Assembly: GCF_000987955.1 (NCBI RefSeq)
Contig: NZ_LAZU01000053.1
Coordinates: forward strand, 186,001 to 250,000
Origin: Paenibacillus sp. DMB20
Lineage (GTDB): Bacteria > Bacillota > Bacilli > Paenibacillales > Paenibacillaceae
Reading direction: 5' to 3'
DNA: 64,000 bases
In this document: in pieces, positions 9,217 to 18,437 of the stretch
Numbering within the stretch: the first letter of the stretch is position 1
Layout: every line of letters begins with the position of its first letter
Translations under genes and position numbers: made by a program
Notes under the pieces: model-generated
Databases searched by the model: none
The model's input: only the letters and a program-made list of their open reading frames with translations
Told to the model about the DNA's origin: nothing

Positions 9217-10128
9217 ATGTCTGAACCGATAGTAAGGCTAATGGGGGTTACGAAGGTCATTTCCTCCAGAACCATCGTTCACGATTTGACGCTCGACATT
9301 CCTGCAGGGCAGGTATTCGGCTTCTTGGGGCCGAACGGGGCAGGGAAAACCACGACCATCCGGATGATGGTGGGTCTGATGTCGATTTCGAAAGGGGACA
9401 TTCTGATCGGGGGCCACAGCATCCGCAAGAATTATGAGCAAGCCTCGTCCCTGATCGGCGCGATCGTGGAAAACCCGGAGATGTACAAGTTTTTGACGGG
9501 CTATAAGAACCTTGTCCATTATGCCCGGATGATGCCCGGCATTACGGAACAGCGCATTCATGAGGTGGTGGAGCTTGTCGGCCTGAAGGACCGGATTCAC
9601 GACAAGGTCAGGACGTATTCCCTTGGCATGCGCCAGAGGCTTGGCGTGGCACAGGCGCTGCTTCACAGGCCGAAACTCCTTATTTTGGATGAACCAACGA
9701 ACGGCCTGGATCCGCAAGGCATACGCGAGCTGAGGGATTACCTGCGCCGGCTCAGCCGTGAGGAAGGGACCACCGTGTTTGTATCCAGCCATCTGCTCTC
9801 CGAGATGGAACTGATGTGCGACATGGTCGGGATCATTCAGCAGGGAAGGCTGGTGGATATACGCCAGCTTCGGACTTCGGAAGGGGGACGGGCTTTCGAG
9901 GAAACGGCTTACGAGGTTCATGACCCTTCGCTGGCCGCGCGCGTATTGGCAGCACACCACCCTCAAATCAAGGAGAACCGGATCATTATTCGCGGCGACC
10001 GGGAGCGCATAGCGGACATCAATGCGGAATTGGTTCAGGGCGGTGTCCGTGTCTATTCGATACAACCTGTAACAACATCGCTGGAAGATCAATTTTTGCA
10101 GATGACGGGAAGTGAAGGCCATGACTGA
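9217..10128 (+). CDS. ABC transporter ATP-binding protein (BcrA-like)
   Basis: Cytoplasmic ATPase of an ABC-2 exporter, 303 residues. Walker A GPNGAGKTT is at about 38-46, the signature YSLGMRQRLG follows in the middle, Walker B is LLILDEPTNGLDP, and the switch histidine is in SSHLLSEME. The C-terminal extension of about 90 residues is normal for the BcrA/antibiotic-resistance type. The ATG at 9217 is chosen for the AAAAGGAGT site 7 bases upstream. It overlaps its permease gene by 8 bases. The substrate is unknown: lantibiotic, bacitracin-type or general lipid export are all possible. Confidence 0.88.
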   Translation: MSEPIVRLMGVTKVISSRTIVHDLTLDIPAGQVFGFLGPNGAGKTTTIRMMVGLMSISKGDILIGGHSIRKNYEQASSLIGAIVENPEMYKFLTGYKNLVHYARMMPGITEQRIHEVVELVGLKDRIHDKVRTYSLGMRQRLGVAQALLHRPKLLILDEPTNGLDPQGIRELRDYLRRLSREEGTTVFVSSHLLSEMELMCDMVGIIQQGRLVDIRQLRTSEGGRAFEETAYEVHDPSLAARVLAAHHPQIKENRIIIRGDRERIADINAELVQGGVRVYSIQPVTTSLEDQFLQMTGSEGHD

Positions 10129-10894
10129 TTTTCTGAAGCTTGTCGCCAATGAAAACATGAAGATATACAGCCGTGTCCGAACTTGGGTCATGCTCGCCAT
10201 CCTGGTCCTCTTCAACGCCGCTCCGCCGGTGCTGATGTACCTTACGGATGCCCAAATGGACATGTGGATGGTCTTTACTTGGACGGAGAGTTTTACGTTT
10301 TTTCTCAATACGATATTCTGCGTGGTGATTGCCGCCGAAATCGTTGCAAGCGAGTTTACATGGGGAACCATCAAGCTTCTGTTGATCCGTCCATGGAGCC
10401 GCGGAAAAATTTTGCTGTCCAAATTTTTGGCGATGATTTTGTTCTCCGTGCTGGGTACGGCTATTCTAACGGCCATTGCTTTGCTGACCTCGTATTTGCT
10501 GTTTCCCGCCAGCGGGGCGGCTGCGTTGGGTTATGAAGCATTGCCTGCAGAGAATTCGCTGCTCCTCTTGCTCACGGATTATATCGAGCTGTTCGTAATC
10601 ATGCTCGTAGCCTTTATGATTTCGGCCGTATTTCGTTCAGGAAGCCTGGCCATCGGATTATCGCTGCTGATTCTGTTTACCAAGGGCCTGTTCGGCATGC
10701 TGTTTAATCCCGATCGCTTTGCCTGGGCTAAATATGTGCTGTTCCTGCATACGGATCTGAGCGTGTACATTCAATCGCCGGTAGGACCTGGAGGTGTCGG
10801 CCTTGGCTTTTCCGTTGCCGTATTGGCGGCCTACTGTCTCGTTTTTATGCTTGTCTCCTGGTGGGCTTTTGCCAAAAGAGATGTGGCGGGCTGA
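10121..10894 (+). CDS. ABC-2 family transporter permease
   Basis: Membrane partner of the ATPase just upstream, 257 residues with about six predicted helices (for example the segments around WVMLAILVLFNAAPPVLMYL and LGLSLLILFTKGLFGMLF-like stretches). It carries the ABC-2 pattern EIVASEFTWGTIKLLLIRPWSR after the second helix. The ATG at 10121 has GGAAG upstream inside the ATPase gene, so translation is coupled. The pair ends in a strong terminator. No regulator or two-component system is adjacent to hint at the substrate. Confidence 0.85.
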   Translation: MTDFLKLVANENMKIYSRVRTWVMLAILVLFNAAPPVLMYLTDAQMDMWMVFTWTESFTFFLNTIFCVVIAAEIVASEFTWGTIKLLLIRPWSRGKILLSKFLAMILFSVLGTAILTAIALLTSYLLFPASGAAALGYEALPAENSLLLLLTDYIELFVIMLVAFMISAVFRSGSLAIGLSLLILFTKGLFGMLFNPDRFAWAKYVLFLHTDLSVYIQSPVGPGGVGLGFSVAVLAAYCLVFMLVSWWAFAKRDVAG

Positions 10895-10919
10895 GGAACC
10901 GGTATAACATTGAACAATG

Positions 10920-10957
10920 AGCCCCTTTCGGCAGAACGCTGTCGAAAGGGGCTTTTT
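10920..10957 (+). terminator. Intrinsic terminator of the ABC exporter
   Basis: A perfect 11-base stem AGCCCCTTTCG with CGAAAGGGGCT, a 12-base loop, then TTTT. It can also end the convergent bactofilin transcript. Confidence 0.9.
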
Positions 10958-11023
10958 AAGCTGCCCGACGGAAGACGGTCCCTAGCAGGAGCGAAAGAAA
11001 AAAGGAGCCCATGCCCGGCTCTG

Positions 11024-11428
11024 TTACCCGGCTTCCGGTCTTTGCAGGGGCAACGTCTCCACCGTGTTCTTCTCCGATGGCGTCTTCTCCATGCGGCTTG
11101 CCCCGTTCAATACCCCGCCTTCCATAATAATAAGGGAGGAAGCGGTGACGTCCCCGTACATTTGGCCGGTCGGCGTGATGGTGAGTTTGCCTGCTGCCGA
11201 AATATCCCCGTACACTTTTCCGGCGATCACGATCTCTTTGGCCGATATGTTCGACCGGGTGACGGCACTTTCACCGATCGTTACGTTTCCCTGGCTCTCA
11301 ATCGTTCCGTTGAAATCGCCGTCGATCCTCAAATCGGCCTCGCAATGGAGCGACCCCTCCACTTGGCTTCCCTGGCTGATCAACGTGCTTGCTCCGGAAG
11401 AGCGTTTGTTTTTCTTCGACTTTTTCAT
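11024..11428 (-). CDS. Bactofilin (polymer-forming cytoskeletal protein)
   Basis: Protein of 134 residues whose middle repeats the bactofilin beta-helix pattern: TLISQGSQVEGSLHCEADLRIDGDFNG, then NVTIGESA, NISAKEIVIAGKVYGDI, KLTITPTGQMYGDV and SLIIMEGG. Bactofilins polymerise without nucleotide and help place cell-wall enzymes at the membrane. Short Lys-rich and disordered ends flank the domain. AAGGAGGCAGGG precedes the start. It is encoded 66 bases downstream of an M23 peptidase gene on the same strand, a common pairing in which the peptidase is thought to be positioned by the bactofilin. Confidence 0.9.
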   Translation of the reverse strand: MKKSKKNKRSSGASTLISQGSQVEGSLHCEADLRIDGDFNGTIESQGNVTIGESAVTRSNISAKEIVIAGKVYGDISAAGKLTITPTGQMYGDVTASSLIIMEGGVLNGASRMEKTPSEKNTVETLPLQRPEAG

Positions 11429-11494
11429 TTTACCCTGCCTCCTTAATATGGAATCGACGTGTTCAAAAGTTTGAATTTTTGAACTGCATCTTGA

Positions 11495-12466
11495 TTACCG
11501 AACGTACGGCAGCGGATTTACCGTCTGATTGTTCTTGACCACCTGGAAATGAAGATGGGGTCCGGTGGAGCGCCCCGTATTTCCAAGCTTTCCGATAGCC
11601 TCTCCTTGCTCTACATGATCTCCGGTCTTCACGTCAAAGCTGTCGAGATGCATGTACCATGTTTCGAGCCCGTTCGGATGTTTCACCACAATGTACTGTC
11701 CTCTAGACCCGTCGCGTTCAGCTGCGGTTACTATACCTGATCCTGCGGCAAAAACGGGATCCCCGCGCTCGCCTGCAATATCGATCCCGGCATGATAGGC
11801 GGACCGTCCGTTAAACGGATCCGTGCGGTACCCGAAGCTGGACGTCAGCCGTTTGGAGACGGTCGGCCACCGGGTCGGATTACCCTCGCGCTTGCTTTGG
11901 GTTTCCTGTGCCTGATCGAGCGTGCGGGGAATATGGGCTTCCATCGTTTTGATCATATTCCGGATCGCTTCGAAATCATCCTTGGTTTCCTCGGCCAGGT
12001 TAAGCATCTCGTTTTCATGCACCGCGATATATTCGCCGCCGACATGGTCGTTGCCCCCGTTGGTCAGGGAAGAGGTCTCATCGCCGGAAGAACCGTGCTT
12101 TTGGATAAACTGCTGCAGCTGAAGCTCAAGTTCTTTTACGCGCTGCATCTGCGTTTTGGTCTGCGCCGCTTCGCTGGACAGTTGGATAACCGCCTTATTC
12201 AGCCGCTCGATCGCTTCCTCCTTGTTCGTGACCGTGAGTTCCATTTGAAGCGACTCCAGACTTTTTAAGGTCAGCTGCTGCTCCAACTGAGAAATCGTCC
12301 GGGCGGAATGGATCTGCATCGAAACGATCAGGCTCGAAATGGAAAGGATGGCGGCGGCAGGCACGGCGATCATCAAGGGCCTGGACAAGTGGACCTGCTT
12401 CGCCGAATGCTGTGCGTCACGGAGTACCAGCAGGGTTAAACGTTGTTTCCCTCGCTTGATTTTCAT
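11495..12466 (-). CDS. M23 (LytM-type) metallopeptidase with coiled coil
   Basis: Membrane-bound cell-wall peptidase or peptidase-like activator, 323 residues. There is a short basic cytoplasmic start, one transmembrane helix at about 30-50, a coiled coil over roughly 55-120, then an M23 domain at about 215-320. Zinc residues are visible in HAGIDIAG (H and D) and in PHLHFQV near the end, with YMHLDSF between them, so the site looks complete and active. Its gene lies before the bactofilin gene in a probable two-gene operon. The promoter should lie in the 260-base gap shared with the divergent cls gene. Confidence 0.88.
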   Translation of the reverse strand: MKIKRGKQRLTLLVLRDAQHSAKQVHLSRPLMIAVPAAAILSISSLIVSMQIHSARTISQLEQQLTLKSLESLQMELTVTNKEEAIERLNKAVIQLSSEAAQTKTQMQRVKELELQLQQFIQKHGSSGDETSSLTNGGNDHVGGEYIAVHENEMLNLAEETKDDFEAIRNMIKTMEAHIPRTLDQAQETQSKREGNPTRWPTVSKRLTSSFGYRTDPFNGRSAYHAGIDIAGERGDPVFAAGSGIVTAAERDGSRGQYIVVKHPNGLETWYMHLDSFDVKTGDHVEQGEAIGKLGNTGRSTGPHLHFQVVKNNQTVNPLPYVR

Positions 12467-12616
12467 GGCATCCCCTTTCTGATCAATCTGAATGAAGGTG
12501 ACTGAACCAGGCTTAAAGTTTGGACGGCTCCTTATCCTCTATGTATTCTACTTCTGCGAGAAACATGTCTAAAAGTTCGAATGAGGGGACCGTGTTCATA
12601 AATGGGCCTCATTGGG

Positions 12617-12637
12617 TATGTATTGAATAAATACATA
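12617..12637. repeat. Inverted repeat in the M23/cls divergent promoter region
   Basis: A perfect 8-base inverted repeat TATGTATT-GAATA-AATACATA. It lies between two divergent genes, so it could be an operator, but no regulator is nearby. Confidence 0.4.
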
Positions 12638-12726
12638 TTTGAATGGTCAATGATGTAACTACGGCCGCATCTTAATCTGCTGTCACGGGACCATACTATT
12701 ACATACATCGTTAGGGGGCTGCCGAT

Positions 12727-14157
12727 ATGTTGTGGCTTCTGCTTGCACTTATCGCATTTATTTGCCAGATGGCGGCGGTGCTGCTGTTGGAGTTCAGAAA
12801 TCCTGCCAAAGCCGTGGCTTGGCTGTTCATTTTGTTTTGCCTTCCTCTGATCGGTTTTGTGCTCTATTTTTTCGTGGCGCAGGACTACAAGCAGCGGCTC
12901 AAGATACGCAGCCGCGGAACGCGCCTGTTCAGGGAGATCAAGGGGCATTTGTGGAAAAGAGCGGCTGTCGTCCGCCATGCAACGGACATGCACAATTCGG
13001 ATTTTCACCATAACCTGCGCCTGTTCAATCTCCTGAACCATCTGTCGGAAAGCCCGATTACGGGCTGCAACCGCACGAAGGTCCTGACGGATGGGGAAGA
13101 GGCTTTTTCCGCCATGCTTGAAGCCATGGAACAGGCAACGGACCATATCCATGTGGAGTTTTATATTTTTCGGCATGACACGATCGGAACGAAGTTTCAG
13201 GACATCATGGTCCGAAAAGCGAAGGAAGGGGTCAAGGTCCGTCTCATCTGCGACGGTCTGGGGAGCTACAAGCTTAAAAATTGGTTTATCCGCCGGTTTA
13301 AAGAGTCCGGTGTGGAATTTCATTTTTTTCTTCCGGCCATGGCATCGGTTTTTAACCGCAGAATCAATTACCGGAACCATCGGAAAATCGTTGTGGTGGA
13401 CGGGACCGTAGGGTTTTTGGGCGGCATCAACGTGGGGGATGATTATCTGGGGAAATATCCGAAAATGGGGTATTGGCGGGATACCCACCTGGAGGTGGAG
13501 GGGGATGCGGTTTATTTCCTGCAAAACGTCTTTCTTCACGACTGGAGGCTTGCTGCGGGCGAAAAGCTTCTGGATCTGTCCCTGTTTCCCGAGCACCACT
13601 GCAACGGGGATGAGCAGGTCCAAATTTTGAGCAGCGGACCGGACATGAACTGGAATGCCATTCAGGAAATGTGTTTCGGCTCGATTTCGGTCGCCAAGGA
13701 GCGAATCTGGATCACAACCCCGTATTTTATCCCGGACGAAGGGTTATACGAGGCGCTTAAGACGGCAGCCGTCAGCGGCGTGGATGTCCGGATTATTATT
13801 CCGGACCGGGCCGACTCGCGTCTGGTCAAGCTGGCCTCGCTGTCCTACGTGGAGGATCTGCTGACGGCCGGCGTCAAATTTTACGAGTACCGCAAAGGCT
13901 TCATTCATGCCAAGGTCCTCATCGTGGACGATTTGATCGGCTCCGTCGGCACGGCCAATATGGATATGCGCAGCTTTTTCTGCAATTTTGAGCTAACGGC
14001 CGTGATGTTCGACAAGAAACCGATCAGCCGTCTCGTTTCGGACTTTCAAGAAGATTTGGCCAACAGCCTGCTGATTGATGCCAAAACGTTTCATAACCGC
14101 GGTCGGAGGCAGAAAGCAGCCGAAATTTTATGCAGGATGCTGTCCCCGATGCTGTAA
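12727..14157 (+). CDS. cls: Cardiolipin synthase
   Basis: Membrane enzyme that condenses two phosphatidylglycerols to cardiolipin and glycerol. It has 476 residues, the usual length. Two N-terminal membrane helices (about 1-22 and 32-55) are followed by two phospholipase D domains with complete HKD motifs: H218-K220-D225 (NHRKIVVVD) and H394-K396-D401 (HAKVLIVD). The conserved GSVGTANMDMRSF after the second HKD is also present. AGGGGG lies about 10 bases before the ATG. It is divergent from the M23-bactofilin operon. Confidence 0.93.
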   Translation: MLWLLLALIAFICQMAAVLLLEFRNPAKAVAWLFILFCLPLIGFVLYFFVAQDYKQRLKIRSRGTRLFREIKGHLWKRAAVVRHATDMHNSDFHHNLRLFNLLNHLSESPITGCNRTKVLTDGEEAFSAMLEAMEQATDHIHVEFYIFRHDTIGTKFQDIMVRKAKEGVKVRLICDGLGSYKLKNWFIRRFKESGVEFHFFLPAMASVFNRRINYRNHRKIVVVDGTVGFLGGINVGDDYLGKYPKMGYWRDTHLEVEGDAVYFLQNVFLHDWRLAAGEKLLDLSLFPEHHCNGDEQVQILSSGPDMNWNAIQEMCFGSISVAKERIWITTPYFIPDEGLYEALKTAAVSGVDVRIIIPDRADSRLVKLASLSYVEDLLTAGVKFYEYRKGFIHAKVLIVDDLIGSVGTANMDMRSFFCNFELTAVMFDKKPISRLVSDFQEDLANSLLIDAKTFHNRGRRQKAAEILCRMLSPML

Positions 14158-14351
14158 ACCTGAATCTTTCGAAAAACCGAAAAAAAATGGATCCTAGCCC
14201 TCCGTAAAATGTTTAATCTCGGCATTCCTTCATGCGGAAGGTCATTTTGTGATAAAATTAAATGACGAAAGAAACTTTGAAGAAAAAAATCTTTCGGCGC
14301 AAGTCACAGAGGCCGCCGCTTGAAATAATGCCAAATGATCGGGGGAGTTTT

Positions 14352-15301
14352 ATGACCAGTGAGATGAATGTATTAACGCAGTCGCCGGAGGATACGGAAC
14401 CGCAGCTGCCGCCTCAAATCCGGCACGGAGCGCCTCATCCGGAACAGCCTTCCGCAAAATCGCTCCAAAGGCTCGTACGAAGGTTCGTTTTCTTAACGTT
14501 TGGAGCCGTTCTGATGGCCGTAGGCTGGAAATATTTTTAGTGCCCAACCGCATCGTTGACGGAGGAATTACCGGAATTTCCATTATGGTTTCCCATATCA
14601 CCCAAATGCCGCTCGGGGTTTTCCTCACGCTCTTTAACCTTCCGTTCTTATTCATGGGGTATAAGCAAATCGGCAAAACGTTTGCGCTTTCCACACTTTT
14701 CGCCGTTTTGGTTATGTCGGTCGGGACCTATTTGCTTCACCCGGTGTCCCCGCTTACCATTGATCCGCTTCTGGCTGCCGTATTCGGCGGCGTTATTTTG
14801 GGTATCGGCGTCGGTTTGGTCATCCGCTCCGGGGGCTCGCTTGACGGTACCGAAATCGTGGCGATTTTGATCAACAAAAAGTCTCCGTTTTCCGTCGGGG
14901 AAGTCGTTATGTTCATCAATCTTTTTATTTTGGGGAGCGCGGGCTTTATTTTTGGATGGGACCGTGCGATGTATTCCCTGATAGCGTACTATCTTGCGTT
15001 TAAAATGATCGACATTACGATCGAGGGCTTGGACCAATCCAAGTCGGTGTGGATCATCAGCGACAAATACAAGGAAATCGGAGATGCTTTGACCCAGCGT
15101 CTGGGTCGGGGCGTCACCTATCTTGACGGGGAAGGCGCCTATACGGGCGACAGCAAAAAGGTGATTTTTGTCGTGATTACCCGGCTGGAGGAGGCCAAGT
15201 TGAAATCGATCGTGGAAGACTGGGACTCCCAGGCGTTTCTGGCGGTCGGAAACATTCACGATGTGAAGGGCGGACGTTTCAAGAAAAAAGATATCCACTA
15301 A
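14352..15301 (+). pseudogene. YitT family membrane protein (DUF161/DUF2179), frameshifted
   Basis: YitT-type membrane protein of unknown transport or sensing role. The first frame from ATG 14352 (GGGGGAGTTT upstream) gives a charged N-terminus and the first helix FVFLTFGAVLMAVGWKYF, then stops. One missing T in the TTTTT run near 14534-14538 restores LVPNRIVDGGITGISIMV and the rest: about five more helices and the C-terminal DUF2179 domain with IISDKYKEIGDALTQRLGRGVTYLDGEGAY. LVPNRIVDGGITGI is the hallmark of the family and needs both frames. An in-frame ATG at 14262 also exists but has a weaker context. The error sits in a homopolymer, so a read error is plausible. Confidence 0.82.
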
Positions 15302-15309
15302 ACCGAAGC

Positions 15310-15354
15310 AAGACATCCTTTCAGGTCAGAAACCTGGTAGGATGTCTTTTTTTT
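15310..15354 (+). terminator. Intrinsic terminator of the yitT-like gene
   Basis: A 10-base perfect stem AAGACATCCT with AGGATGTCTT, a 19-base loop, then a T run. Confidence 0.9.
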
Positions 15355-15518
15355 CGTATATCGACGCAATCCTTCTTCATCATAAATCTCTTATGCAATA
15401 ATTTCCTGCAACATCCAATCATATTGATAAAGGGAACGTTTGTTTGGTATAATATCCACGATAACGCTGAAAGTAACGAAATCGAATGGATCCATAGGCT
15501 TCGGAGGAGGGGCGCACC

Positions 15519-16613
15519 ATGGCAAAACCAAAATACGAGCAGGTAGCAACCAAACAAACGCTGAACCGGGTGAAGGAAGAGAAAATGCCTTTTGACTGGT
15601 CCATCAATCCATATCGGGGATGCGCCCACGGGTGCAGCTTTTGTTATGCCAGGGCGTTCCAGTCGTTTATGGGGATGGGGGCGGAGGATGAATTTCAGAA
15701 CCACATCTTCATTAAGAGTAACGCCGCCGAAGCGCTGGAAGCCCAGCTCTCGGGAATCGCGCGAAAGTTCGGGCATGATATCGAAGCGGTACGGAGGCAT
15801 GTCGGCCAAGTGACGATCGGGACCGCCACGGATCCGTACCAACCGGTGGAAAGCCGGGAGGAAATCACGAGGGAATGCCTGAAGCTGTTGGCGAGATACC
15901 GGATCTCGACAAGCATCACGACCCGGTCGCCGCTCGTCCTGAGGGACCTGGATATTTTGACGCGAATGGAAAACGTATCGGTTAATATAAGCATCAATAC
16001 GCTGGATGAGGGCATCATCCGAAAACTGGAGCCCGCATCCCCTCATCCCGCCAAGCGGACGGAAACGGTGAGAGCCTTATCCGAGCAAGGCATTCGCACA
16101 GGCATTTTTGCGGCTCCCGTTCTTCCGCTGCTGACGGACCGGGAAGAACAGCTGGATGCGCTGTTGTCCGAGGCGAAGGCGAACGGGGCCGCTTTTGCAA
16201 TGATTTCGCTGCTCCGGTTGTCCCGTGACGTCAAAGCGTGGTACATGCAGACGCTGAAGCTGCACTTTCCCGAGATCGTCCCGGAGTACGCCCGGCTGTA
16301 CCACGGTTCAGCCTATGTGGAGGAAGGTTACGCTGCTGCGTTTAAGAACATGGCGGCAGGGCTGCTCTCGAAATATCAATTAAGCGGATTGCCTCCGGAA
16401 GGAAGAGGGGATGCCGGGGAACATAGCGGATTTGCCGCGGAGAATTCGGCTCCTTGGGCGGTGACGCCGAACGGAGGGGAGCCCGCCATATCCTCGCTTA
16501 ACGGATTCAAAGCGGCGCCGCGGTTTTCCAAGGGCAGGCTTCCGGTGCCGTCCAAACCGGTTACACCGGATGAGCTTGCCCCTGAAATCGAGCAGATTTC
16601 ATTCCCGTTTTGA
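15519..16613 (+). CDS. Radical SAM protein, SPL/Rv2578c family
   Basis: Radical SAM enzyme of 364 residues. The cluster-binding cysteines are C35, C39 and C42 (GCAHGCSFCYAR), a CxxxCxxC pattern, and PYRGC before them is typical of the spore photoproduct lyase-like Rv2578c family. The segments TIGTATDPYQPVE and VSINISINTLDEG-like strands fit the partial TIM barrel. The exact reaction of this family is not established. The gene converges with the NHEJ operon, which may point to DNA repair, but this is only context. GGAGGAGG lies before the ATG. Confidence 0.85.
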   Translation: MAKPKYEQVATKQTLNRVKEEKMPFDWSINPYRGCAHGCSFCYARAFQSFMGMGAEDEFQNHIFIKSNAAEALEAQLSGIARKFGHDIEAVRRHVGQVTIGTATDPYQPVESREEITRECLKLLARYRISTSITTRSPLVLRDLDILTRMENVSVNISINTLDEGIIRKLEPASPHPAKRTETVRALSEQGIRTGIFAAPVLPLLTDREEQLDALLSEAKANGAAFAMISLLRLSRDVKAWYMQTLKLHFPEIVPEYARLYHGSAYVEEGYAAAFKNMAAGLLSKYQLSGLPPEGRGDAGEHSGFAAENSAPWAVTPNGGEPAISSLNGFKAAPRFSKGRLPVPSKPVTPDELAPEIEQISFPF

Positions 16614-16627
16614 ACGGAAAGGCCGCC

Positions 16628-17524
16628 TTATTTCCGTTTGGCTGACAAGTGCCTGAGAATCGGCTCCAGCGGCTGAGGCGGCAGCTGGGCCAGCAAGTCG
16701 CCTTTTTCCCGCAGGCGCTCTTCGATGTTGAGAAGATGAAACTCCGTCGGGGATACGTCCCGTGACACTTCTTCCCACGTAAGCGGAGTCGAGACGGTCG
16801 CGAGCGGACGGGCTCTTGGGGTATAGGGCGCGGCAAGGGTTCTTCCGCTGTAATGCTGAAGATAGTCGAAATATATTTTGTCGCCGCGGTTTTTCTTCAG
16901 CCGCTCGATCGTAAACAGCTTGGGATTCTTTTCAGTGACATACTGGGCGACAAACTGGCCGATCGAACGGAGCTGGTCAAACGTCATGCCCTCGGGAATG
17001 GGCACGATAATTTGGACGCCTGTGGCCCCGGAAGTTTTGGGAACGGAAGAAATGCCGAGCGAAGCCAGGGTTTCGCCGACGATGGAAGCCGCCTGCATGA
17101 TGCGGGGCTCTTCAGGAAGGGACGGATCAAGGTCGATCATCCATTCGCAAGGAAGCGCGCTGCCCGCATAGTGCAGGGAAGGATGAAATTCGAGAGCGGC
17201 AAGATTGCCGAGCCATAGAAGCTCCGGCAGGCCGTTCAGCAGGACGTAATTAATATTTTCATGCACGGCTGTCCGGACAAAAGGCGGCAGAGGCTCCGGC
17301 GCGTTCTTTTGATAAAAAAACTCCCCGGGCACGCCGTGAGGATAACGGATGGTGGTGAGCAGCCTGTTCCGGGTGTAGCGCAGCAAAAAAGGAGAGAGCG
17401 CCGTCAGCTTCTGCAAATACATGGCCTTGGTAATGCCGGCTTCCGGCCAAAGCGGCTTGTCCGGATTCGTAATCTGTATTTCCTGCCCCTCGATCGTAAG
17501 CTTTCCTTTGACTTGTTTTCTCAT
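16628..17524 (-). CDS. LigD-type polymerase/primase domain protein
   Basis: Stand-alone polymerase module of bacterial non-homologous end joining, 298 residues, which fills gaps and adds ribo- or deoxynucleotides at breaks. The archaeo-eukaryotic primase fold is shown by EWMIDLDPS with the metal-binding Asp pair (DxD), the SGATGVQIIVPI strand and the DKIYFDYLQH region. In many bacteria this domain is fused with the ligase in one LigD; here it is a separate protein overlapping the ligase gene by 4 bases. It is the last gene of the Ku-ligase-polymerase operon. Confidence 0.9.
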   Translation of the reverse strand: MRKQVKGKLTIEGQEIQITNPDKPLWPEAGITKAMYLQKLTALSPFLLRYTRNRLLTTIRYPHGVPGEFFYQKNAPEPLPPFVRTAVHENINYVLLNGLPELLWLGNLAALEFHPSLHYAGSALPCEWMIDLDPSLPEEPRIMQAASIVGETLASLGISSVPKTSGATGVQIIVPIPEGMTFDQLRSIGQFVAQYVTEKNPKLFTIERLKKNRGDKIYFDYLQHYSGRTLAAPYTPRARPLATVSTPLTWEEVSRDVSPTEFHLLNIEERLREKGDLLAQLPPQPLEPILRHLSAKRK

Positions 17525-18435
17525 GTATTGTTCATTCCTTTAACGGCAAGGAGTTTGGGATGCCTCATCATTCCGTCCTGGCTCCATTCGAGAAACGTAA
17601 CCTCCACGGTTAACGGGGGGCTGAGCCAAACCAGCGTTTCTTTTTTCAGATCGGACGGCAAACCGGTCCATCGCCCGGTTCCGCTGTGAAGCCCGGCGTA
17701 TTCCATAAGAATTCGCTTGGTCCGTTCGTTCAGCCCCAGCGAAGCCCGGCCGATGTATGAGCCGTCCTCTCCGGCAAGGACCAGGCTGGCCACCCGGCCT
17801 TCCCGCAGGATCAATGCAACCGCCTCTGCCTCCATGCTGATCGCGATTTTTTTCTTAAACCAGTCCTGATGTTTCTTGCCTTCGCGATAGGGGGAGGACA
17901 GCCGTTTGATGACAATGCCTTCCCAGCTGCGCTCCTCCGCCCACGTCCACAAGCTATCCCCGTCGCCGAACAGATCGGCGATAAGCAGTCCGGGTTGGAC
18001 CGGAACGGTTTCCTTCAGCCGCTGGTGCCGTTCAATATAGGGAAGGGAGCGGATGTCCTCTTCCCCGTCGACCAGGATATCGAACAATACGTACGTTAGC
18101 AGCGGGGCGTTCGCGCTTACGGTACGGGACCGTTCCCGCTGGAGCACCTTTTGGAACACCGGACGCCCCAGATCCGGATGGAAGTAGACCACTTCCCCGT
18201 CAAGCAGAAGCCGGCGATCCCGAAGACCGGATAGAGAACGGACGACCTCCGGATAGAGGGAGGTTTTGTTCAGCAGCTTTCGCGATACAAGGGAAATATC
18301 TCCGTTCCCGATCAGCGATAGGATACGGACACCGTCCCACTTCAATTGGTAGCCCCATTCCTCGCCCTCGGGAATATTCTCCGTCATGATCGGGGCCATC
18401 GGCTCCTTCGGAAGGAACTTCTTCAAATCGGCCAT
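17521..18435 (-). CDS. ATP-dependent DNA ligase (LigD ligase domain type)
   Basis: Ligase of 304 residues that seals breaks in the Ku-dependent end-joining pathway. The adenylation lysine is K32 in motif LKWDGVR, followed by SRKLLNKT, LLLDGEVVYF and the motif WEGIVIKRL. The C-terminal OB-fold part contains TLVWLSPPLTVEVTFLEW. It lies between the Ku gene (2 bases upstream) and the polymerase gene, so the three are surely co-transcribed. There is no polymerase or nuclease domain fused to it. Confidence 0.92.
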   Translation of the reverse strand: MADLKKFLPKEPMAPIMTENIPEGEEWGYQLKWDGVRILSLIGNGDISLVSRKLLNKTSLYPEVVRSLSGLRDRRLLLDGEVVYFHPDLGRPVFQKVLQRERSRTVSANAPLLTYVLFDILVDGEEDIRSLPYIERHQRLKETVPVQPGLLIADLFGDGDSLWTWAEERSWEGIVIKRLSSPYREGKKHQDWFKKKIAISMEAEAVALILREGRVASLVLAGEDGSYIGRASLGLNERTKRILMEYAGLHSGTGRWTGLPSDLKKETLVWLSPPLTVEVTFLEWSQDGMMRHPKLLAVKGMNNT

Positions 18436-18437
18436 GA

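Noticed and set aside
9238..10476. Minus-strand open frame of 412 codons
   Set aside because: It mirrors the ABC ATPase and permease genes, whose motifs are clear. No ribosome site and no protein features.
10910..11446. Plus-strand frame of 178 codons
   Set aside because: Starts in a terminator hairpin and lies opposite the bactofilin gene.
12532..13623. Minus-strand open frame of 363 codons
   Set aside because: Opposite the cardiolipin synthase gene and part of the divergent promoter; no protein features.
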